A DNA stretch of 64,000 bases from Litchfieldella rifensis (GTDB taxonomy: Bacteria > Pseudomonadota > Gammaproteobacteria > Pseudomonadales > Halomonadaceae), in assembly GCF_042646605.1 (NCBI RefSeq), contig NZ_JBHRUG010000031.1, positions 479,241 through 543,240 on the forward strand, written 5' to 3'. The position numbers and the translations under genes were made by a program. Positions within the stretch are counted from its first letter, which is position 1, and every line of letters starts with the position of its first letter. This document shows, in pieces, positions 36,041 through 44,451 of the stretch. Under the pieces are notes generated by a model. That model had not been told where the DNA came from and searched no databases. It was given only the letters and a program-made list of their open reading frames with translations.

Positions 36041-37111
36041 TCAGACCGATGCCGCCCTCAACTGAGCAATACTCTCGCAATATTGCTGCCACTCGCCGGT
36101 ATCCAGCCAGGCCTTGTCACTAATGGGAAAGACACCAACTCGGCCCCCGCGTTGTCTGACATCCTCGATCAGCTCGGTCAGGTGATAGAATTTATTCTCG
36201 GGAATCAAGTCCAGTACTGCCGTACGAAGAACGTAGAGACCGGTATTGACCAGGAAGTTGTAATGCGGCTTCTCCCGCATTGCGCAAAGCTGCCCATTGT
36301 CGACGATATCGCAGATACCATAGGGAATATCGTAGTTGCGTAACGACACGACCATGGTGATATCGTTGTTTTCCTGACGATGATGATCTACAAGGGCGTG
36401 ATAGTCTGCCTTGATGATCACGTCGCAATTGGTGACGATCAAATCGCCTTCCAGCTTCCCGGCAAGGGCATGCAGGCCGCCGCCTGTCCCCAGCGGTTGA
36501 TCCTCGTAGACATAGTGAAGACGGTAGGACGGTGCGAGTTCGTCGAAGAAGGCCTTGATCAGCTTCGACTTGTAGTTGACAGAAAGATAGAATTCACCGA
36601 CACCAGATTCGACAAAGGAATCGATGATCACTTCTATGGCTGTCCTATCCCCCACAGGAATCAGTGGCTTGGGCAGTACATTGGTGAAGGGGGCAAGCCG
36701 CGATCCTTTTCCCCCAGCCATGACCACCACGGGCAATTCCAAGGGGGCAGCGCGCGTGCGAGGCACGCTCGGTTGGAAGATCTCTTCCCAGAACAAGACA
36801 TCTACGATACGCCCTTCGGCATCCAGCACCGGTACCGATGAGATATGCTGATCGAGCATCGTGTTTTTCAACTCGGCCGCATCGTGGCACTCATGAACGA
36901 CATGAGGCGAGCGATTGCACACATCCCCTACCACACCATCCAGGTTTCCACCGCCAAGGATCCACCTGCGGACATCACCGTCGGTCAAGGTTCCTAGCAG
37001 GCGACGACCTTCATCAGTGACGAACAGAATCTTGCGTTGGGTTTCTTCCAACTGGTACAGCGCCTCAAGGACCTTGCGCTCTTCACCGATCAATAATGAG
37101 TCGAGCATCAT
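36041..37111 (-). CDS. ptmE: CBS-domain nucleotidyltransferase (PtmE-like, GlcN-1-phosphate guanylyltransferase)
   Basis: 356 residues. Two CBS repeats (about 1-115, including LLGTLTDGDVRRWIL and ISSVPVLDAEGRIVDVL) precede an NTP-transferase domain (VVVMAGGKGSRLAPFTNVLP near residue 128; LPKPLIPVGDRTAIE; LIVTNCDVI). This layout is that of PtmE/LegX, which makes GDP-glucosamine in the legionaminic acid pathway of Campylobacter and Legionella. Its presence argues for the GDP-linked legionaminate route rather than classical sialic acid synthesis. Located between the NeuC-like and LegF-like genes. Confidence 0.85.
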   Translation of the reverse strand: MMLDSLLIGEERKVLEALYQLEETQRKILFVTDEGRRLLGTLTDGDVRRWILGGGNLDGVVGDVCNRSPHVVHECHDAAELKNTMLDQHISSVPVLDAEGRIVDVLFWEEIFQPSVPRTRAAPLELPVVVMAGGKGSRLAPFTNVLPKPLIPVGDRTAIEVIIDSFVESGVGEFYLSVNYKSKLIKAFFDELAPSYRLHYVYEDQPLGTGGGLHALAGKLEGDLIVTNCDVIIKADYHALVDHHRQENNDITMVVSLRNYDIPYGICDIVDNGQLCAMREKPHYNFLVNTGLYVLRTAVLDLIPENKFYHLTELIEDVRQRGGRVGVFPISDKAWLDTGEWQQYCESIAQLRAASV

Positions 37112-37135
37112 TGCCTCCCTTTCCGACCCTATCCA

Positions 37136-38317
37136 TCAGGGCTCGGGAACGTGAAATCGCTTCTTCAACAAGTCCGCATCGAGCGGAATGTACTTCAGAA
37201 TTTCCTTGATTCTTAGCGAGACGCCGCCATCGCCGAAGCCATCATAGGGGTTATGCATATCGACCAGCTCAGCGCGAAATGCTGGACTCAAGGCCCGGAC
37301 AATGCCCTGACGAATGGCGCTGGTATCGTTATCTACCTGGATGACGTTTCGGGCCTGTATCCGCCCTTCCTGGCGATTGCCCACATTGACTACCGGTAGA
37401 CGAAAAGAGGGAGCCTCGATCAGACCACTGGAAGAATTACCGACCATCAGGTCCAGATGGTGAAGGCAGCTCAGATACAGACGGTGCCCCAGGTTATCGA
37501 ACAACCGGCCTCGCTCTGGGTGCTGCTCGCACCAACGAGCCAATAGAGCATTGATGGTGCGACCCTGGGCATCGGCATTGGCCTTGGAAAAGACCACGAA
37601 CAAGTCAGGAAAGGATTCCAGTGCTTCCAGTAGGGCCTTGACCTGGTCCTCGGCGGTATCATCCGCCTCGCCGGTGACCGGGTGGTAGGTCACAATGGCC
37701 GCTGGTCGCTCTCGAGGCAGCCCCAAGGCTTCGCCCAGCGCCTCTCGGCTCAGCAGTTCGGTACGCTGCAGGTGATCCAGCCCGGGGGCGCCGAAGTTGA
37801 AGACCCGGTCCGGATTCTCTCCCATCTGCAGAATCCGCCGACGATACGGCTCAGTGGCCGGAAAGTGGATACTGGCCAGCTTGGTCACGGCATGCCGAAA
37901 GTACTCGTCCAAGGCACCACAACTGGTTTCGCCCCCATGCAGGTGCGCCACCGGGATCCCCTCGACCACAGCGGCCAACGCCACCGGTACGATCTCGAAG
38001 CGGTCCCCCAGGAGCACCACCAGGTCGGGATGATCCTCGGACAGGGCGTCACCAAAGGAGAGCATGGCCAGTCCCATGGCGCGGGTCATGGCACTTCGGC
38101 TGTCCGAGGCCAGCAAGACCTCTATTCGACGGTGGACGCGAAAACCGTCGCGTTCGATTTCGCGAACGGTCAGACCAAACTCCGTGGAGAGATGCGTGCC
38201 AGTGACCACCAGCATCAATTCCAGTTCAAGGTCGTCGTCGATCTCGCGCAACAACCAATACAGCAGGCCATAGTCGGCCCGCGTGGTGGTCACCACGCAC
38301 AACCGTCGCCGGGTCAT
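37136..38317 (-). CDS. legG: hydrolysing UDP/GDP-sugar 2-epimerase (NeuC/LegG family)
   Basis: 393 residues. TRRRLCVVTTTRADYGLLYW, LLGDRFEIVPVALAAVVEG, VAHLHGGETSCGALDEYFRH and FNFGAPGLDHLQ are the hallmarks of NeuC-type epimerases. They release the free 2-epimerised sugar that NeuB condenses with PEP. In the legionaminate route the substrate is GDP-2,4-diacetamido-2,4,6-trideoxyglucose. Coupled to the synthase gene upstream by ATGA. NeuC versus LegG cannot be decided by eye; the pathway context favours LegG. Confidence 0.9.
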   Translation of the reverse strand: MTRRRLCVVTTTRADYGLLYWLLREIDDDLELELMLVVTGTHLSTEFGLTVREIERDGFRVHRRIEVLLASDSRSAMTRAMGLAMLSFGDALSEDHPDLVVLLGDRFEIVPVALAAVVEGIPVAHLHGGETSCGALDEYFRHAVTKLASIHFPATEPYRRRILQMGENPDRVFNFGAPGLDHLQRTELLSREALGEALGLPRERPAAIVTYHPVTGEADDTAEDQVKALLEALESFPDLFVVFSKANADAQGRTINALLARWCEQHPERGRLFDNLGHRLYLSCLHHLDLMVGNSSSGLIEAPSFRLPVVNVGNRQEGRIQARNVIQVDNDTSAIRQGIVRALSPAFRAELVDMHNPYDGFGDGGVSLRIKEILKYIPLDADLLKKRFHVPEP

Positions 38318-39333
38318 GCCAGATCCCGCCAGTCAATGAGTTCATCGGTGCCAATGGCGCGCCCGGCACGGCGCCCCACCACAGCGTCAAGCCATAGCGG
38401 CGAGAGCCCCGAACCCGGTCGCTTGAGCGTCAGATCCTCACGAGAGATGATTTCCCCGGCAGCGATGTCCCGTTCGGCAGCGATACTCTTGCGCACCACC
38501 TCGAGGTTGGCCAATTCGCAGGGCGCAGGCCGTTTTCGTCCGTCCCCCCTGGCACTCTCCACGTGCCGGATAGCTTGTACCATGCTTCGAAAGTCTGCCG
38601 GCGATAGAGAGGCGGAGTGATCGGGGCCAGGCATGCCGGTATCCAAAGTGAAGTGCTTTTCGATCAGCACCGCCCCCATGGCCACCGCCGCGATGGGAAT
38701 CTCGATGCCCGCGGTATGATCGGAGTACCCTACCTTCACGCCGAAGGCGCTGGCCAAGGTATGCATGGCCGACAGATTGATCTCGGCATAGGGTGCGGGG
38801 TACTCGGTAACGCAATGCAGAAGCGTAATTTCACCGGCACCCGCGGCCACCAAGGTCTTTATGGCAGCTTCTATTTCTGCCAGCCAACTCATTCCTGTCG
38901 ACAGGATGACCGGTTTGCCAAAACGTCCGACGGTCTCCAGCAGAGGGCCATTGGTGATTTCCCCCGATGGGATCTTGAAGAGGCGCATGCCAAGCCTATC
39001 GAGAAACTCTGCGCTGTCTTCATCGAAGGGGCTCGAGAGGAATTCGATATCACTGGCTCGACAATGCGCTTGAATCCTTACAAAATCGTCTTCCGACAAT
39101 TCCAGCGCTTTCAACATGGCATGCTGTGAAGGTGCTTGCGGTACCGCCCGTCGTTGGTAGGCCGCGCTAGCAGCGTACTGGGTAACGAGACGTTCGGTCT
39201 TGAAGGTCTGAAACTTGACGGCATCGGCGCCACATTCACGGGCACGTGAGACCAATTCAAGGGCGAGATCCAGCGAGCCGTTGTGATTAACGCCAGCTTC
39301 AGCGATCACGAAACAAGCAGCAGTATCGATCAT
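38314..39333 (-). CDS. legI: nonulosonic acid synthase (NeuB/LegI family) with SAF domain
   Basis: 339 residues. CFVIAEAGVNHNGSLDLALE at the N-terminus, DAVKFQTFKTERLVTQYA, FLSSPFDEDSAEFL and KHFTLDTGMPGPDHSASL (metal and phosphate contacts) identify the PEP-dependent synthase. The C-terminal antifreeze-like SAF domain starts near residue 275 (SIAAERDIAAGEIISREDL). It joins PEP with a six-carbon amino sugar to give the nine-carbon acid. Coupled by ATGA to both the NeuD-like gene and the NeuC-like gene. Confidence 0.93.
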   Translation of the reverse strand: MIDTAACFVIAEAGVNHNGSLDLALELVSRARECGADAVKFQTFKTERLVTQYAASAAYQRRAVPQAPSQHAMLKALELSEDDFVRIQAHCRASDIEFLSSPFDEDSAEFLDRLGMRLFKIPSGEITNGPLLETVGRFGKPVILSTGMSWLAEIEAAIKTLVAAGAGEITLLHCVTEYPAPYAEINLSAMHTLASAFGVKVGYSDHTAGIEIPIAAVAMGAVLIEKHFTLDTGMPGPDHSASLSPADFRSMVQAIRHVESARGDGRKRPAPCELANLEVVRKSIAAERDIAAGEIISREDLTLKRPGSGLSPLWLDAVVGRRAGRAIGTDELIDWRDLA

Positions 39334-39956
39334 GCGATTCTCCTGGCGGGAGTCCCCACATAAACTCCGGGTATGCTGATGTCACGAACCACGGTGGCTC
39401 CGGCACCTATCATGCAGTCGGCACAAACGCGAATGGCCTGAATGAGGTTGGCACCGGTCCCGATCATGCAGTGGTCTCCGACTTCGACACCACCGCTGAG
39501 CGTCGCGCCCGGTGCGATGTGTACGTCATCCCCCAGCACACAGTCGTGGTCGACGGTGGCATTGGTATTCACGATACAGGCACGACCCAAGCGGCTGCCG
39601 ATCACGACGACTGCACCGTCCAGTACAACAGTGCCTTCACCGGCCTGGACCCCTGCGTGGCAGATCGCTCCCGGGGCATGAATGACGGGCACACGAAATC
39701 CCAACGCTTGAAGTTTGTCGAGAAAGTCGAGGCGTCGAGTCTGAACACCGGTCTTGCCGATCCCCAAGGCGGCACAGGAAGATAGAGACCCTTGAAGTTG
39801 CTCGAAAGCGTCATCGGTGCCCAGATAAGGCGTCTGCATGAATTCCCCTTCATCGCTCAGCGCCGTATATCCATGCACGTCATGGCCGAGTCGCTTGAGA
39901 GCATGAATCAACACGCGAGCATGTCCGCCCCCACCCAACACGAAGAAATCGCTCAC
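39330..39956 (-). CDS. neuD: sugar O- or N-acyltransferase (NeuD/PglD family)
   Basis: 208 residues. FFVLGGGGHARVLIHALKRL is the N-terminal nucleotide-sugar binding part typical of NeuD and PglD. Left-handed beta-helix hexapeptide repeats follow (VQAGEGTVVLDGAVVVIGSR, CIVNTNATVDHDCVLGDDVH, HIAPGATLSGGVEVGDHCMI). The histidine in VDHDC is the catalytic base position of PglD. It should acetylate a 4-amino sugar precursor (LegH role) or O-acetylate the nonulosonic acid. It is the first gene of the coupled nonulosonate run; 72 bp upstream the AT-rich island begins. Confidence 0.9.
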   Translation of the reverse strand: MSDFFVLGGGGHARVLIHALKRLGHDVHGYTALSDEGEFMQTPYLGTDDAFEQLQGSLSSCAALGIGKTGVQTRRLDFLDKLQALGFRVPVIHAPGAICHAGVQAGEGTVVLDGAVVVIGSRLGRACIVNTNATVDHDCVLGDDVHIAPGATLSGGVEVGDHCMIGTGANLIQAIRVCADCMIGAGATVVRDISIPGVYVGTPARRIA

Positions 39957-40028
39957 ATTATCCTCTATTGCTGAACAAATCGTTGATCAGCAAAGTCCTG
40001 GCCAGGACTTCGACAGCAGTCTTGAAAT

Positions 40029-41171
40029 CTATTGTTTTACGTGGTTGCTCATTGAGGCCACACCCAGCTCTTTCTTGAAAATTTCGCAAGTGTCTTTTCT
40101 ATTATGCACGTCATACTTCAACCATTCAGGCAAGTTGTTTAAAAAATCGCCTTCATCATCCTCATGGAACACGAGGCGACCTTTACCTGAGGATTCCAAA
40201 AGCCCACCAAACCAGAAATATTTCACCTTCTTGATTGTATCTAAAGTATCTGGTTCATATTTCGTTAATTCACAATCATGTATAAAGTACTTAAACAAAT
40301 TAATGCCAGCATCGACAAAGAGCTGAGAGGGCCCCCAAAAACGAGGATTTGCCTCTATCATGTATGGCTTTTGTTTATGCTTTTTCACTTCAACCATGAC
40401 TAACCCATAAAAACCCAGAAAATTAAATAACGCCTCGTATTTCAAAGATTCATCAGATTGATGGAAATCAGAACTTTCAGCTGCAATAATTGACTTCCCC
40501 CCTGGCTGCTGCACAAAATTTTTCTGTGAGAACTTGATCACCCCACCACTTTTTTTAAAGTAATAAAGCAAATAGTAACTTTCACCGTCCACGAACTCCT
40601 GATAATAAAAATCTTGTTCATCGCAAGTTGACAAAAAAGCTGCCTTGTCGTAAGCGTTAAAAATCAGCATCGGAGAATAAACATGGCGCTCTCGTGAAAA
40701 ATATGTCTTTGGTTTCGCCACAAACGGATAGCTTGCTTGAGCTATCTCTTCATATTCATTTGGCACGGCAATACCATTACTCCTGCATATCTTTCCAAAA
40801 GGATGCTTATCTGATATTTTCTTATATGTATCAACATCAACCAAAGGGACTTCGCAACCAGCTTCTAAAAGAGCGTCTTGATTATCCAATAAAACTCGAT
40901 TAAGTGCTTCAGTTGAAGGAGCAATCACATATTTCTCCGCCTGCATCCTACTCTGTAATATCTTGATCTTTCCCATCATGTCGAAAAAATCAAGATATTT
41001 ACAATCTCTAACTGCTAAAATTTTTTCCTTGTAGCTTGTCTGATAAATCGAGTCATGGTTAGAATGTGCGATTATTCCATATGGAACATTGACTTCCTCA
41101 AGAGTTCTCAAAAAAGATATCACAGCTCTTTGATTAAACCCTGAAAAAACAATTACAGCTTTACTGATCAT
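40029..41171 (-). CDS. ATP-grasp superfamily ligase
   Basis: 380 residues. AVIVFSGFNQRAVISFLRTL is the N-terminal Rossmann part. SYPFVAKPKTYFSRERHVYS carries the ATP-binding lysine near residue 155, FYYQEFVDGESYYLLYYF is the next ATP-grasp strand, and VMVEVKKHKQKPYMIEANPR is the magnesium-binding end, with the EANPR motif near residue 285. The fold is the CarB/DUF-type carboxylate-amine ligase. AT-rich, like 41316-44310, and unlike the nonulosonate genes downstream. The substrate is unknown; it is one of three ATP-grasp proteins in block 2. Confidence 0.82.
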   Translation of the reverse strand: MISKAVIVFSGFNQRAVISFLRTLEEVNVPYGIIAHSNHDSIYQTSYKEKILAVRDCKYLDFFDMMGKIKILQSRMQAEKYVIAPSTEALNRVLLDNQDALLEAGCEVPLVDVDTYKKISDKHPFGKICRSNGIAVPNEYEEIAQASYPFVAKPKTYFSRERHVYSPMLIFNAYDKAAFLSTCDEQDFYYQEFVDGESYYLLYYFKKSGGVIKFSQKNFVQQPGGKSIIAAESSDFHQSDESLKYEALFNFLGFYGLVMVEVKKHKQKPYMIEANPRFWGPSQLFVDAGINLFKYFIHDCELTKYEPDTLDTIKKVKYFWFGGLLESSGKGRLVFHEDDEGDFLNNLPEWLKYDVHNRKDTCEIFKKELGVASMSNHVKQ

Positions 41172-41315
41172 TCCCTAGCCCCCGGATTCACAAATAAACG
41201 AAAAATTATTTTCCATAAAGTGGAGTCAGGAGGCCGGGTGCGGCCAACGATATTTCATGAAAATATTTTTGGCCAAAAAGGAAACCCAAAGACATAACAA
41301 AATCACACACTACAA
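41172..41315. other. 144-bp AT-rich spacer
   Basis: The gap between the two ATP-grasp genes contains a short GC-rich patch (GGCCGGGTGCGGCC, 41232-41245) and an interrupted palindrome around ATATTTCATGAAAATAT. Neither is followed by a clear T run in the direction of transcription. No gene is supported. Confidence 0.35.
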
Positions 41316-42518
41316 TCATGAGAAACTAAAAGGTTGTGCTTTCAGATCATACTGCACTATACAATCCGTCAACAACCCATTAACGTCATCACTTGAGAGC
41401 TCCTTTCTCTGATGAATAACATTAAGAACAAAATCAGAATTCACTTCAATTCGACCAATTGTTTCCTTATTGCGGGACGAATTGAACTGAATTATACAAT
41501 CACCAAAAAGAAACTCCATCTTTTTTTGCAGACTTTCGCTATCAATTAAACATCCCCCCTTATCTAAATAAAAATAGTCCATTACATACTGATCCTTCTT
41601 TCTAAAACGCATATTGTCTTCAATATTCCCCCCAGTTATCAAATCAATGTACACATCAATCAAATCAATGCCTTCAATCACTGATACATAATTTCCAAAG
41701 TATTCCCCGCCGCCAACACCAATATCCACTTCAATCAATTTGATTCTACCTTTATCTATCAACACATCAGCTTTTAATATCGTGTTATTTACCTCCATCT
41801 TAAGCAATAGACTGTCAAAGTAGCTTCTCAACAAATCCAACACATCCAAATCAACCGATAGACGCCCTAACAGATATCCACCCTCCTTGGACTCTCTTTT
41901 TATTGGAGACAATATTTTAATAGCTTTTTCATGAACCAGAACCAAAACACGATATTCCTTTCCAGAAATACATTCTTGGATAACCTCATCACCCTTTAAC
42001 TCTTTTCTAAAATATTTTTTAATCAAATCCAAACCTGGTATTTTATAAACACCAGAACTTCCTCGCCCTACAGATGGTTTGACGATATAGTCTTTTTCAA
42101 ACTTAATGTGAGCAATGTGTTTCATAAGCTTACCCACAGGAAAAGTCTCAATATGGCCTGCACCCAGATCTTTATACAAAACTTGCTGCATAAATTTATT
42201 CATTCCTACTGAAAGCTTCTTTGGGATTTTTGTGCACAAGGAGAATTCTCGATCAATGTGCTGGAGTGTATCGATCGCCTTTCCACCCGAAAAGGAGCCG
42301 GCTCCTGAAATTTTTCCTTCTAGTGTTTTAAGCCAACGGATAGCTTCTTCAGCATTTGCTGTATCAATATCCTTGAAATAATCGCACAAGGCTACTGTAT
42401 CAGGGTCATTTTTCCCATAGCCAAATGCTGCAACCTTGTATTCTCTCGCTTTAAGCTTCTCAATAAAAACTCTCTGAGCAGATCCAGCGCCAACAGAAAC
42501 AACTAACTGTTTAACCAT
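41316..42518 (-). CDS. ATP-grasp superfamily protein
   Basis: 400 residues from the ATG at 42518, chosen for a GGAG box 7 bases upstream; the longer frame begins at 42569. QLVVSVGAGSAQRVFIEKLK is a Rossmann-like start. DYIVKPSVGRGSSGVYKIPG near residue 150 is the ATP-grasp glycine loop with its lysine, VIQECISGKEYRVLVLV the next strand, and KLIEVDIGVGGGEYFGNYVS near residue 270 the acidic metal-binding strand. The C-terminal 100 residues have no known family match by eye. A carboxylate-amine ligase is expected, substrate unknown. AT-rich composition. Confidence 0.78.
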   Translation of the reverse strand: MVKQLVVSVGAGSAQRVFIEKLKAREYKVAAFGYGKNDPDTVALCDYFKDIDTANAEEAIRWLKTLEGKISGAGSFSGGKAIDTLQHIDREFSLCTKIPKKLSVGMNKFMQQVLYKDLGAGHIETFPVGKLMKHIAHIKFEKDYIVKPSVGRGSSGVYKIPGLDLIKKYFRKELKGDEVIQECISGKEYRVLVLVHEKAIKILSPIKRESKEGGYLLGRLSVDLDVLDLLRSYFDSLLLKMEVNNTILKADVLIDKGRIKLIEVDIGVGGGEYFGNYVSVIEGIDLIDVYIDLITGGNIEDNMRFRKKDQYVMDYFYLDKGGCLIDSESLQKKMEFLFGDCIIQFNSSRNKETIGRIEVNSDFVLNVIHQRKELSSDDVNGLLTDCIVQYDLKAQPFSFS

Positions 42519-42619
42519 TGGGTTCTCCAAGAGACAAATATTAGTTTTAAACTTTGAAACATGGCACAATTAATTTTAGCAGATTTATCAATTGGACCGA
42601 TCACCTACTTTACAGAACA

Positions 42620-43279
42620 TTAAATCCCATAATTTGAAGTGGATATGTTTTTAATGCGAAAAAAATTTCTCAACTTTTTAAGCCATGCCTCATCACCTAT
42701 GCTTACACGACATGACCTGACATATTCATCAATATTCTCAATAACATCGACAATATTCACATCTTCGATCTCTTCTGAAAATGCATCATAGTAGTGCCGC
42801 CACTTCTCACGACTCTTGTTGGACCATCCATCTTCTAAACTATAAACACCTTTATGAATTGAAGAATAACGAGAAGCCAGAAATATAAGAGTGTTTGCCG
42901 AATCAGGTCGATAGCCTCCGCATTCCAATTTGACACGCTCATGGCGCGCTATCATTGGTAAGCTCCAAACCTCTTTTCCGGCCATCTCTACCACCATTCC
43001 CCATAGGACATCAATCGCAACAACCATTCCTGAGCTGCGGATCGCATAGACATCCATATATCCTGGATAGTCTTTATTACTTTTATCGCTGTCGAATTTT
43101 TTCAATACTTCCAAAAATATCCCCTTATCTCCGGGGTCAACTATAATATCTATGTCATTCCCCCAAGGAAGCACCGAGACTGGAAGAAGCGAAGAGTGTT
43201 TTACATAATTTATTTGGCATTCATCCATTATTTTAAAAAGATCAGAGCCAGTCGTTTGGAGAACTTCTTCATGAGTCAT
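42620..43279 (-). CDS. nucleotidyltransferase-fold protein of unknown function
   Basis: 219 residues. The motif WGNDIDIIVDPGDKGIFLEV near residue 39 has the G-x-DxD pattern of the DNA polymerase beta-like nucleotidyltransferase fold, followed by a strand with a third aspartate (VVAIDVLWGMVVEM near residue 87). The rest is not recognisable. LicD-like phosphotransferases and aminoglycoside-type nucleotidyltransferases share this fold, so a role in adding a phospho-group to a sugar is possible. It lies between GT2 and ATP-grasp genes in the AT-rich island with 101-113 bp gaps on both sides. Confidence 0.55.
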   Translation of the reverse strand: MTHEEVLQTTGSDLFKIMDECQINYVKHSSLLPVSVLPWGNDIDIIVDPGDKGIFLEVLKKFDSDKSNKDYPGYMDVYAIRSSGMVVAIDVLWGMVVEMAGKEVWSLPMIARHERVKLECGGYRPDSANTLIFLASRYSSIHKGVYSLEDGWSNKSREKWRHYYDAFSEEIEDVNIVDVIENIDEYVRSCRVSIGDEAWLKKLRNFFRIKNISTSNYGI

Positions 43280-43392
43280 ATTTTATTCTCCGGTATTCAT
43301 TGATTTTAAATAAAAACACCTTCTGATGAATACCAACCTCTATTAAATATTCACAGCAACAAGACAATACAAAGTTAATATTCCTGACTTCT

Positions 43393-44310
43393 TCATTCAG
43401 CACTTCTGAGGATCATATTCTTCATGAAATCCTTTGCAGAAGATAAAAGGCAGTTAAAATAAAGGGTGGCCATTATTAACTTTTTATCATTTGGACTAGC
43501 ATCCATAATATTATTTAAACTGCGAACTACGTGCCGACGAGCAGAACGCGGGTTCCCCTGCTCATAAAGGTACTGTGCGACCCAAAAATTAGTTTGCGAG
43601 CGTTGCAAATTAATGAACTCTGAATCTTTATCAATCAAACCACCAAAGACACCACCCGAATGTTTTCTCCATACAGCAGTAACATCATTTAGAGTATAAA
43701 AATCACCTTGTGTTCTCAGAACTGCTTGTAAGAATATATCGCCAAAATAACAGCGGCATGCAAATTTTTCCGGGATTTTAATTCTTGATGGATACATAAA
43801 TGTTCTCGTCCCACCGGCTCTCAAAGGTGATATAATAACCCCATCCTCCACTGACAAGTCTTTTGTTTTTAATAATGAAATATTATCGTTTTTCTCTAAA
43901 AATCTTACTTGTTTTTGAATCTTATATTCATCAATCCAGTAATCATCGCCTTCACAAATAGCTATATATTTTCCTTGCGCAGCGGATAAAAGTATTGGCA
44001 AAGCTTTTACAGTTGGCCAACGATTCATGGCTTCAAAAATCGTCCGTATGATTTTGGGATATGCTTTTTGATATCTATCCACTATCTCTCTCGTTCCATC
44101 TGTAGAACAATCATCTCGTATTATCACTTCATATCTGAATCCAGTCTTTTGGCCAAGAAAACCCTTTATCGCATCCTCAATGTAGCCAGCATGTTGAAAC
44201 GTTGGACAAAGAATGCTTACCATAACTTCCTTATCATTCCAATTTTTAGTAATTTCTTCTTCGCACAGAGGCTCAAGCGAATAAGGAGCCGGATCACCTT
44301 CTTTAAACAT
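43393..44310 (-). CDS. GT2-family glycosyltransferase
   Basis: 305 residues. A 30-residue polar lead precedes VMVSILCPTFQHAGYIEDAI. YEVIIRDDCSTDGTREIVDR is the nucleotide-binding region near residue 60 and KYIAICEGDDYWIDEYKIQK carries the DxD-type site (EGDDYW) near residue 115. SGGVFGGLIDKDSEF and the C-terminal helical part resemble capsule GT2s that use this EGDDYW variant. AT-rich. The start ATG at 44310 has no clear ribosome site, and the internal ATG before VSILCP is an alternative. Sugar unknown. Confidence 0.88.
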   Translation of the reverse strand: MFKEGDPAPYSLEPLCEEEITKNWNDKEVMVSILCPTFQHAGYIEDAIKGFLGQKTGFRYEVIIRDDCSTDGTREIVDRYQKAYPKIIRTIFEAMNRWPTVKALPILLSAAQGKYIAICEGDDYWIDEYKIQKQVRFLEKNDNISLLKTKDLSVEDGVIISPLRAGGTRTFMYPSRIKIPEKFACRCYFGDIFLQAVLRTQGDFYTLNDVTAVWRKHSGGVFGGLIDKDSEFINLQRSQTNFWVAQYLYEQGNPRSARRHVVRSLNNIMDASPNDKKLIMATLYFNCLLSSAKDFMKNMILRSAE

Positions 44311-44451
44311 TAAAAGCCCCCAATACTAGACAAGTTTACCTATTAGACTTTATATATAAATTCAGAACGCAATCAATATTCTGATTGGGCCTTCAACAGT
44401 CAATGTAAAATTTATCTTTAGGTACGTCATGCGAGTCTTGGTCGAGAAATG

